A program made the position numbers and the translations under genes. DNA of 21,947 bases from an uncultured Collinsella sp. (GTDB lineage: Bacteria > Actinomycetota > Coriobacteriia > Coriobacteriales > Coriobacteriaceae): contig USKV01000003.1 in NCBI GenBank assembly GCA_900555355.1, forward strand, positions 1-21,947, written 5' to 3'. The notes below the pieces were generated by a model, which worked only from the letters and a program-made list of their open reading frames with translations, was not told the DNA's origin and made no database searches. Positions 16,159 through 21,947 of this stretch are shown here, piece after piece. Numbering within the stretch: position 1 is the first letter of the stretch; each line of letters starts with the position of its first letter.

Positions 16159-16892
16159 ATGCCCACACCTTCCACTGCACGCATGCACGACTTCGAGGTC
16201 GTCTCGAACCAGGAGATCGCCGACGGCATCTTCTCGCTCGTTATTTCGGCCCCCAAGCTTGCAAGTGCGCTCAAGCCCGGTCAGTTTGTGAACATCGCCG
16301 TGCCCGGCGATGCCTCCTCGCTGCTTCGCGTGCCCTTGAGCTTCTATCGCGCCGACGCCGAGGCCGGCACCGTCGAGCTGTGGTACGCCGTCGTGGGCGA
16401 CGATACCCGTCGTTTGTCCCAGATGGGCCCTGGCTCCACCTCTAACCTGCTGGGCCCCGGTGGCCGTGGCTGGATGGTACCCGAGGGCACCAGGAAGGCC
16501 CTGCTCGTCGCCGGTGGCATCGGTGTTCCGCCCGTGCTCTGCCTCGCTGGCATGCTTGCCGAGCAGGGCGTGGATGTCGACGTGTGCCTGGGCTTTGGCA
16601 CCGCTTCCAAGGCCGTGGGTGTCGATGAGTTCCGCGCGCTGGGCGCCACGGTCAACGTGTGCACCGACGACGGCTCGCTGGGCTCGCACGGTTTTTGCAC
16701 CCCGCCGTCATGATGAAGAAAGTCGCCGCCGCTGCCGCCGAGGCCGGTGCGTACTGCGAGGTGTCGCTTGAGCGCATGATGAGCTGTGGCTTTGGCGCCT
16801 GCAACACCTGCAATGTCGAGACGGTCGACGGTATGAAGGGTGCTTGCATGTGCGGCCCCGTGTTCGATGCTTCCAAGGTGGTGGTCTTCTAG
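16159..16892 (+). pseudogene. pyrK: Dihydroorotate dehydrogenase electron-transfer subunit, split by an internal out-of-frame deletion
   Basis: PyrK carries FAD and a [2Fe-2S] cluster and passes electrons from PyrD to NAD+. The first frame (16159-16713, 184 residues) has the FAD motif RVPLSFY (57-63) and the nucleotide motif VAGGIGVPP (117-125). It runs to DDGSLGSHGF and then stops. The second frame resumes with PAVMMKKVAAAAAE and holds the cluster site, C-x4-C-x2-C-x11-C from CGFGAC, ending at 16892. Compared with Bacillus PyrK, about 17 residues between GF and the C-x-P motif are missing and the frame changes, so the lost length must be one more than a multiple of three (about 52 bases). 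The stop TGA (16711-16713) overlaps ATGs at 16710 and 16713, so a separate 60-residue cluster peptide by reinitiation is conceivable. A sequencing or assembly artefact remains possible. Confidence 0.85.
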
Positions 16893-17815
16893 TGGGTACC
16901 GTGAACATGGCCGTCGATTTCGGCGGCGTCAAGATGCAGAACCCCATCAACACCGCAGCCGGTACCTTTGGCTACGGTTGGCAGTTCCAGAACTTCTTTG
17001 ATGTTTCCCAGCTGGGCGCCATCACCACCAAGGGTTGCGCTGCCGAGCCCTGGCCCGGAAATCCCGCGCCCCGCATGGCCGAGATTCCCGGCGGTATGAT
17101 CAACTCCGTGGGTCTTCAGAACCCCGGCGTGGCCGCCTTTGCCCGCGAGTCCGGTCCGTGGCTCGAACAGCTGTCCAAGGACGGCTGCCAGGTCATCTGT
17201 CAGGTTGCCGGCCACTCCGTTGACGAGTTTGTCCGCGCGCTCGAGATGTATGTCGAGCTGTGCCCCTGGGCTGCCGGCTACGAGATCAACGTGAGCTGCC
17301 CCAATATCGCCGCCGGCGGTGCCGCCATGGGCTCTACGCCCGAGGGCGCCTCATCCGTTATGGCTGCCTGCCGCAAGGTGACCGATAAGCCGCTGTTCGT
17401 GAAGATGGCGCCGGTCAACGTCGCCGAGATTGCCAAGGCCCTCGAGGCTGCCGGCGCCGACGGCCTTTCGGTCATCAACTCCATTCAGGGCATGGCCATC
17501 GACGTCCATACCCGCAAGTCCCGCGTGGCCAAGCCCAAGGGCGGCCTTTCGGGCCCGCTGTGCCACCACATCGCCGTGCGCATGGTCTGGGAGGTTGCCC
17601 AAGCCGTCGATATCCCCATCAACGGCGTCGGCGGTGTCATGACCGGCGAGGATGCGGCCGAGTTTATCCTGGCCGGCGCCACCTGCGTATCGGTCGGTAT
17701 GGCCAACTTCGTCGATCCGTGCGCCTCGATTAAGATTGCGCGCGAGCTCGAGGCCTGGGCCGAGTCCCAGGGCGTGAAGGACATCAACGAGCTGGTAGGT
17801 GCTTTCGAATGCTAG
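16892..17815 (+). CDS. pyrD: Dihydroorotate dehydrogenase class 1B, catalytic subunit
   Basis: PyrD oxidises dihydroorotate to orotate with FMN; the 1B form needs PyrK to use NAD+. The 307-residue protein has NPINTAAGTFGYG at the N-terminus, TTKG, and the catalytic Cys136 in INVSCPN (class 1 uses Cys). SVINSIQGMAID, KGGLSGP and GVGGVMTGEDAAEF form the FMN site. The gene order with pyrK and the sequence type both point to class 1B. The GTG at 16892 shares a base with the pyrK stop (TAGTG) and follows AAGGTGGTGG at about seven bases. GTG 16901 and ATG 16907 are alternatives. With pyrK damaged, its electron acceptor is in question. Confidence 0.95.
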   Translation: MGTVNMAVDFGGVKMQNPINTAAGTFGYGWQFQNFFDVSQLGAITTKGCAAEPWPGNPAPRMAEIPGGMINSVGLQNPGVAAFARESGPWLEQLSKDGCQVICQVAGHSVDEFVRALEMYVELCPWAAGYEINVSCPNIAAGGAAMGSTPEGASSVMAACRKVTDKPLFVKMAPVNVAEIAKALEAAGADGLSVINSIQGMAIDVHTRKSRVAKPKGGLSGPLCHHIAVRMVWEVAQAVDIPINGVGGVMTGEDAAEFILAGATCVSVGMANFVDPCASIKIARELEAWAESQGVKDINELVGAFEC

Positions 17816-18513
17816 AGACCGATGCCCGCGACCGCGTAATCGTCGCTCTCGACTGCGACCGCGAGCGTGCGCTCGAGCTTGCCCACGAGCTTTCGGGCCA
17901 TGCCGCCTGGCTTAAGGTTGGTATGACGCTCTATTACGCTGAGGGCCCCGAGATCGTCAAGACCTTTAAGGACCTGGGCTTTAAGGTCTTCCTTGACCTT
18001 AAGTTCCATGATATTCCGCATCAGGTTCGCGGTGCCGCCCGTTCGGCCTCGCTTGCCGGTGCCGACCTGCTCTCGGTTCACGGCTTGGGTTCGGGCGCCA
18101 TGCTCGCTGCCTGCCGCGAGGGTGCCGAGGAGGCGCGCGAGGACCGCGCCAAGCTCGTCGCCATCACCGTGCTCACGAGCATGAATCAGGATGCCTTGAG
18201 CGAGATTGGCGTCGAGTCGCCGGTGGCCGAGGAGGCCGCCCGCCTGGCAAAGCTCGCTCAGGCCAACGGCATCGATGGCATCGTGTGCTCGCCGATGGAG
18301 GCTCACGACATGCGTGAGCTGCTGGGTCCTGATGCCCTGATCGTGACTCCGGGTGTGCGTCCGGTGGGTGCCGCCTTAGGCGACCAGTCCCGCGTGGCGA
18401 CGCCTTCCCAGGCTATCGAGCGTGGCGCAAGCCACATTGTGGTGGGCCGTCCCATCACCGGCGCCGACGATCCGGTTGCCGCCTTTGACGCCATTGTCGC
18501 CGAGCTGGTCTAA
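17809..18513 (+). CDS. pyrF: Orotidine 5'-phosphate decarboxylase
   Basis: PyrF decarboxylates OMP to UMP, the last de novo step. The 234-residue barrel has the catalytic Asp63-x-Lys65-x-x-Asp68 set in FLDLKFHDIP. The phosphate-binding end is VTPGVRP followed later by HIVVGRPITGADDP. The ATG lies inside the last seven bases of pyrD, so translation is coupled. It is the last pyr gene here; pyrE, needed to make OMP from orotate, is not in the window. Confidence 0.97.
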   Translation: MLETDARDRVIVALDCDRERALELAHELSGHAAWLKVGMTLYYAEGPEIVKTFKDLGFKVFLDLKFHDIPHQVRGAARSASLAGADLLSVHGLGSGAMLAACREGAEEAREDRAKLVAITVLTSMNQDALSEIGVESPVAEEAARLAKLAQANGIDGIVCSPMEAHDMRELLGPDALIVTPGVRPVGAALGDQSRVATPSQAIERGASHIVVGRPITGADDPVAAFDAIVAELV

Positions 18514-18570
18514 AACATCGCGTAAAAGATTCCCCTAAGTCACCACTTTTGGGTCTCATTAGCACAAAAT

Positions 18571-18628
18571 AGCCCCTGTGCCTGCGTAAACTTTCCCATC
18601 CTTTGTGTGGAATCGCAGGTCAGGGGCT
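18571..18628 (+). terminator. Long imperfect stem-loop after pyrF, possible operon end
   Basis: AGCCCCTG and CCTGCG (18571-18586) pair with CGCAGG and CAGGGGCT (18614-18628), with only a small central bulge, around a 27-base loop. The T-rich run after it on + is poor (TTAACTTT); in the opposite direction ATTTTG follows. It is the only plausible terminator for the pyr operon. Confidence 0.5.
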
Positions 18629-18691
18629 TAACTTTGGGCGCAGTATATTGCACTTTTTGCGGGTATCGTCTAACCTATGGAGCCGCGATTG

Positions 18692-18723
18692 GGCATTTTG
18701 TACGTTTTACGTGCTAAAATGCC
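18692..18723 (+). promoter_or_regulatory. Probable mihF promoter overlapped by an inverted repeat
   Basis: TGCTAAAAT gives an extended -10 (TAAAAT at 18715-18720), 45 bases before the mihF ATG. No good -35 is seen. Arms GGCATTTT (18692-18699) and AAAATGCC (18716-18723) are exact complements separated by 16 bases, and the right arm covers the -10. A regulator, possibly mIHF itself, could bind here; that is inference. Confidence 0.5.
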
Positions 18724-18764
18724 AAATATTGAATCAGATATAACCCAACTATTTGGAGGTACGA

Positions 18765-19073
18765 ATGGCACTCCCTCAGCTTACCGATGAGCAGCGTAAG
18801 CAGGCTCTTGAGAAGGCTGCCGCCGCACGTCACGCTCGCGCAGAGCTCCGTGAGCAGATTAAGAAGGGCGAGAAGTCCCTCGAGTCCGTGCTCAACTCCG
18901 ATGACCCCATTGCTTCCCGCATGAAGGTTTCCACCCTCATCGAGTCTCTCCCTGGTTATGGCAAGGCCAAGGCCGCCAAGATCATGGAGGAGCTCGGTAT
19001 CTCCGCTACCCGTCGCGTCCAGGGCCTCGGCGTCCGTCAGCGCGAGCAGCTCCTCGAGCAGCTGACCAAATAA
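18765..19073 (+). CDS. mihF: Actinobacterial integration host factor (mIHF)
   Basis: mIHF is a nucleoid-associated, DNA-bending protein of actinobacteria, unrelated to the alpha/beta IHF of enterobacteria. The 102-residue protein starts MALPQLTDEQRKQALEKAAA. It has the helix RHARAELREQIKKGE and the helix-two-turn-helix core with MKVSTLIESLPGYGKAKAAK, EELGI and RRVQGLG, which contact DNA in characterised members. TTTGGAGGT precedes the ATG by five bases; a TTG twelve bases upstream lies in that ribosome site and is rejected. The stop abuts the gmk GTG; mihF-gmk-rpoZ is a conserved actinobacterial order. Confidence 0.95.
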   Translation: MALPQLTDEQRKQALEKAAAARHARAELREQIKKGEKSLESVLNSDDPIASRMKVSTLIESLPGYGKAKAAKIMEELGISATRRVQGLGVRQREQLLEQLTK

Positions 19074-19643
19074 GTGAGCGCTCAGGATTCCAAGCTCTTT
19101 GTGATTTCTGGACCGTCAGGCGCAGGGAAGGGTACGCTCGTCACTCGTGTGCGCGAGCGCCGCTCGAACCTGGGCCTGACGGTTTCGGCTACCACGCGAG
19201 CACCACGCAAAGGTGAGGTCGACGGCGTCAACTACTTTTTTCTGACGCGCGAGGAGTTCGACCGCCGCGTGGCAAACGGTGAGTTTGTTGAGTGGGCCGA
19301 GGTCCACGGTAACTGCTACGGCACGTTGGTGAGCGAGGTCACATCCAAGCTCGCCTCGGGCGCGTCTCTGATTTTGGAGATCGATGTCCAGGGCGCCCTG
19401 CAGGTGAAGGAGCGTTTCCCCGAGGCCGTGCTGATCTTTATCAAGCCGCCTTCGCTTGAGGTGCTCCGCGAGCGTCTAGTCGGTCGCGGTACCGAGACGC
19501 CCGAGACGATTGAGCTGCGTATGGCAAACGCCGCCGATGAGCTTGCCCTTGCCGACCGCTACGACGACGTCGTGGTAAATGACGATCTCGACCGCGCGAC
19601 CGATGAGCTCGTTCGCGTTCTCGATATGCATGAAAGGATCTGA
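19074..19643 (+). CDS. gmk: Guanylate kinase
   Basis: Gmk phosphorylates GMP to GDP with ATP. The 189-residue protein has the P-loop GPSGAGKG at 13-20. The GMP-binding region is VSATTRAPRKGEVDGVNYFF, followed by GEFVEWAEVHGNCYGT. The later elements are ILEIDVQGALQVKE, IFIKPPS and RGTETPETIELRM. The GTG start follows the mihF stop with no gap, and the ribosome site would lie within mihF. Together with rpoZ it links guanine nucleotide supply to transcription. Confidence 0.97.
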   Translation: MSAQDSKLFVISGPSGAGKGTLVTRVRERRSNLGLTVSATTRAPRKGEVDGVNYFFLTREEFDRRVANGEFVEWAEVHGNCYGTLVSEVTSKLASGASLILEIDVQGALQVKERFPEAVLIFIKPPSLEVLRERLVGRGTETPETIELRMANAADELALADRYDDVVVNDDLDRATDELVRVLDMHERI

Positions 19644-19648
19644 GGTCC

Positions 19649-19930
19649 GTGTCCGTTGTAAAGCCTTGCATTGACGATCTTCTGGAGAAGACCGATCACA
19701 ACCGCTTCCTGCTTGCTTCGCTTGCCTCCAAGCGCGCCTGCGACATCAATAGCATGCTGCGTGGCCAGCACAACCGCGTGCTTGCCGTCCAGGATGTCGA
19801 TGACATCACCATCGGGCTTTCCGGTGCCGATACCATCTCGATGGCTATGGACGAGATTGTCGACGGCGACATCTCTTACGACGAGGCCCGTTACGAGAAG
19901 GCGCTCGGCCATAAGGTTGCTGAAGCCTAA
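19649..19930 (+). CDS. rpoZ: RNA polymerase omega subunit
   Basis: Omega helps fold and assemble the beta' subunit. The 93-residue protein has the defining block NRFLLASLASKRACDIN, near residues 18-34, which is well conserved in omega. The remainder is acidic (DGDISYDEARYEKALG). The GTG start lies five bases after gmk. GAGGT at 19642-19646 overlaps the gmk stop and is very close; AAAGGA at 19633-19638 is a better-spaced alternative. The stop touches the thiI ATG. Confidence 0.94.
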   Translation: MSVVKPCIDDLLEKTDHNRFLLASLASKRACDINSMLRGQHNRVLAVQDVDDITIGLSGADTISMAMDEIVDGDISYDEARYEKALGHKVAEA

Positions 19931-21175
19931 ATGGCGGCTCGCGTCTGCCTGGTCCACTATCACGAGGTTGGACTGAAGGGTAAGAACCGCGCACATTTTG
20001 AGCATATCCTCATGGATAACATTAAGGCGGCTTTGGCCGCCTTTTCCGTGAACGCCGTGTCTCGAATTTCCGGTTATATCCTCGTGACCTTTAACGAGCA
20101 TCAGGCCGATGAGGCGGCGCGTGTCATTCGCACCGTTCCCGGCGTTGCCCGTGTGTCTTTGGCGTATCACACCAACCGCCACCCGCAGGAGTACTGCGCC
20201 GCCGCCGTGAAGGCGCTGCGCGAGTTTGGTTCCTTCGATTCTTTTAAGGTGCACGCCAAGCGCTCCAATACCGACTATGAGCTCACCTCGATTGACATCA
20301 ACCGTCAGGTGGGCGAGGTGCTGTGCGAGGCCTTTCCCGATAAAAAGGTTCAAATGCACGACCCCGATGCGATGGTGCACGTACTGGTGGTACAGGGTAG
20401 CGTTTACGTGTACGCGCGCTCCGAGCGCGGCGTGGGCGGTCTGCCGGTGGGTTCTGCCGGCAAGGTCGTGACGCTTCTGTCGTCGGGCATCGATTCTCCG
20501 GTGGCGACCTGGATGCTCGCGCGTCGCGGTGCGGTGTGCGTGCCGGTACATTTCTCCGGTCGTCCGCAGACTCCCGATACGAGCGAGTATTTGGTGCAGG
20601 ACATCATCCGTGCGCTTGAGCCGGGTGTCCAGATTGGCCGCCTGTACGTGGTGCCGTTTGGCGATTGCCAGCGTGAGATTTCCGTCACCTGCCCCAGCAA
20701 CCTGCGCGTGATCATGTATCGCCGCATCATGTATTCGGTTGCCGAGCGCATTGCGCATATCGAGGGCGCCAAGGCCATCGTTACGGGCGAATCGCTTGGG
20801 CAGGTTGCCTCCCAAACGCTTGAGAACATCATGGCCGTCAACGAGGCCGTGAAGATTCCCGTGTTCCGTCCGCTCATCGGGTCCGACAAGCAGGAGATCA
20901 TTGCGCGCGCTCAGGAGATCGGCACGTTCGATATATCTACTGAGGCAGCGCCCGACTGCTGCACGCTGTTTATGCCGCGCCGTCCCGAGACGCACGCTAA
21001 ACTCGATGCCGTGCATGAGGCCTGGGAGTTGTTCGATCATGAGGAGATGATCGAGCGCCTGCTCAAGCAGACCGAGTACATCGACTTCGAGAGCAACACG
21101 TATAAGGCCCCTAAGACCTTAAAACGCAAACATTCGGAGCTTGCTCCGCGTGAGATTTACCAAGATCACGAGTAA
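19931..21175 (+). CDS. thiI: tRNA 4-thiouridine synthetase, short form without rhodanese domain
   Basis: ThiI adenylates U8 of tRNA and inserts sulfur delivered by a cysteine desulfurase; in some bacteria it also serves thiamine synthesis. The 414-residue protein has an N-terminal ferredoxin-like segment (YHEVGLKGKNR at the start) and a THUMP region (to about 175). The PP-loop SSGIDSPVATWML begins at 184; the first Gly of the usual SGG is Ser here. PDCCTLFMPRRPETHA, with Cys343 and Cys344, is conserved. The C-terminal rhodanese domain of E. coli ThiI is absent, as in Bacillus, so sulfur transfer must use the short-form route. The ATG follows rpoZ without a gap. Confidence 0.95.
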   Translation: MAARVCLVHYHEVGLKGKNRAHFEHILMDNIKAALAAFSVNAVSRISGYILVTFNEHQADEAARVIRTVPGVARVSLAYHTNRHPQEYCAAAVKALREFGSFDSFKVHAKRSNTDYELTSIDINRQVGEVLCEAFPDKKVQMHDPDAMVHVLVVQGSVYVYARSERGVGGLPVGSAGKVVTLLSSGIDSPVATWMLARRGAVCVPVHFSGRPQTPDTSEYLVQDIIRALEPGVQIGRLYVVPFGDCQREISVTCPSNLRVIMYRRIMYSVAERIAHIEGAKAIVTGESLGQVASQTLENIMAVNEAVKIPVFRPLIGSDKQEIIARAQEIGTFDISTEAAPDCCTLFMPRRPETHAKLDAVHEAWELFDHEEMIERLLKQTEYIDFESNTYKAPKTLKRKHSELAPREIYQDHE

Positions 21176-21185
21176 TTTTGTGCAT

Positions 21186-21219
21186 AGACCGACGATGCGC
21201 TTGCATCGTCGGTCTTTTT
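21186..21219 (+). terminator. Intrinsic terminator after thiI
   Basis: The perfect 13-bp arms AGACCGACGATGC (21186-21198) and its complement (21203-21215) surround a four-base loop. A run of five T (21215-21219, the first being the last stem base) follows. It ends the mihF-thiI unit ten bases after the thiI stop. Confidence 0.95.
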
Positions 21220-21299
21220 CTATCTGGGCATTTTGCGGCTAAGTGTTCATTTGCTGACGTGTGGCTGAATAAATGGACAGATTTGTGCAAGGTTTTGGT

Positions 21300-21331
21300 C
21301 GGTTTTTGGTTTGACCGCTAAAACCGGTTTT
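21300..21331. other. Palindrome upstream of comEA
   Basis: AAAACCGGTTTT (21320-21331) is a perfect 12-bp palindrome. Its left half also pairs with an upstream CGGTTTT (21300-21306), so either an operator or an RNA hairpin is possible. It lies about 60-90 bases before comEA. No clear promoter was seen in the 169-base gap. Confidence 0.3.
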
Positions 21332-21388
21332 GGAGCGTGGCTGTTGCGGAACTCCTTTCCTGACACGATGTTGTTGGGAGGTTTTGCT

Positions 21389-21947
21389 ATGGCGCAGCGC
21401 GAACAACACGAACGGGTCAAACGGATGGACCGCTTGGCGGACAAGCTGCTCGGTCATAAGGCAGTGGTGATGGCGATACTGGTCGTCATTGCGATGGCGA
21501 GTGGACTGGCGATGGCGAACCTTGGCGGCGGTGCCGGCGGCGTGTCGTTTGAGCACACTGACGGTTCGGGCTCGTTGGTGGAGCCGGGATCCGGCGATGC
21601 CTCGAGCGGAAAGACATCCGAAGGCTCTTCGACTAAGGCTTCTGCCGCGGCAGAGGTCTATGTCGATGTCGATGGCGCCGTTGTGTCGCCCGGTGTATAC
21701 AGACTCAAAGATGGGGCACGGGTATCCCAGGCGATCGATGCCGCCGGCGGGCTGGCGCCCGAGGCTGACGTTACGGGGCTTAATCGGGCATCTAAGGTCA
21801 CTGATGGACAAAAAATCCATGTTCCAACGGTAGGGGAGCAGCAGGCGTCCATTGCGGAAGTCGGTGTTGATGGTGGGGCTTCCACATCATCGGGCGTGAG
21901 TGGCGCAACAGGCCTAGTAAACATCAATACGGCAAGCGCGGCAGAGC
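21389..21947 (+). CDS. comEA: ComEA family competence DNA receptor, 3' end outside the window
   Basis: ComEA is a membrane-anchored, extracellular double-strand DNA receptor for transformation. Translating from the ATG at 21389 (GGGAGG about seven bases before) gives 186 residues without a stop to the window end. A basic cytosolic start is followed by one membrane span (about 24-45, AVVMAILVVIAMASGLAM). A Ser/Gly-rich linker follows. Next is an SLBB domain (about 89-146, VYVDVDGAVVSPGVYRLKDG then DAAGGLAPEADV) and a second linker. The last residues, LVNINTASAAE, are the start of the helix-hairpin-helix DNA-binding domain, which must continue outside. comEC often follows comEA; that cannot be checked here. 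Confidence 0.93.
   Translation, partial: MAQREQHERVKRMDRLADKLLGHKAVVMAILVVIAMASGLAMANLGGGAGGVSFEHTDGSGSLVEPGSGDASSGKTSEGSSTKASAAAEVYVDVDGAVVSPGVYRLKDGARVSQAIDAAGGLAPEADVTGLNRASKVTDGQKIHVPTVGEQQASIAEVGVDGGASTSSGVSGATGLVNINTASAAE

Overview
The window looks like chromosomal core sequence from a GC-rich, anaerobic member of the Actinomycetota, most likely a Coriobacteriia gut commensal close to Collinsella. This is an inference. It rests on an actinobacterial-type integration host factor (mihF) in front of gmk and rpoZ, a fermentative AdhE, an NAD-linked class 1B dihydroorotate dehydrogenase, an MEP isoprenoid pathway, and strong G/C bias at third codon positions. No plasmid, phage or CRISPR feature is visible.

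Region 1 (1-7701, + strand) is a tightly packed operon: frr (5' end outside the window), uppS, cdsA, dxr, rseP, ispG and proS. It joins ribosome recycling, lipid-carrier and phospholipid precursor synthesis, two steps of the MEP pathway, an intramembrane protease and prolyl-tRNA charging. It ends at a very strong intrinsic terminator. The rseP product carries an unusual winged-helix-like insertion.

Region 2 (7725-11432, - strand) holds adhE (bifunctional aldehyde/alcohol dehydrogenase) followed by a small phosphotransferase-fold gene. A strong hairpin lies between them and a terminator at the end.

Region 3 (11456-12503) is a REP-associated tyrosine (Y1/HUH) transposase gene on the + strand. 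It is bracketed by two 51-bp inverted repeats that differ at only three positions and contain hairpins.

Region 4 (12518-12889, - strand) is rpmB (ribosomal protein L28) with its own promoter and terminator.

Region 5 (about 13123-18628, + strand) is the pyrimidine operon pyrR-pyrB-pyrC-pyrK-pyrD-pyrF. It is preceded by a leader that folds into a PyrR-type hairpin plus an intrinsic terminator. The window contains every de novo UMP step except carbamoyl phosphate synthesis (carAB) and pyrE. pyrK is broken: a short out-of-frame internal deletion separates the FAD/NAD-binding part from the [2Fe-2S] part, and the pieces meet at a TGATG stop/start overlap.

Region 6 (18692-21219, + strand) is mihF-gmk-rpoZ-thiI, closed by a terminator. 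Region 7 (21389 to the end) is the 5' part of comEA, a DNA-uptake receptor.

I did not find a wholly new multi-gene system. The items most worth a second look are the winged-helix insertion in RseP, the disrupted pyrK, the complete REP/transposase unit and the pyr leader.
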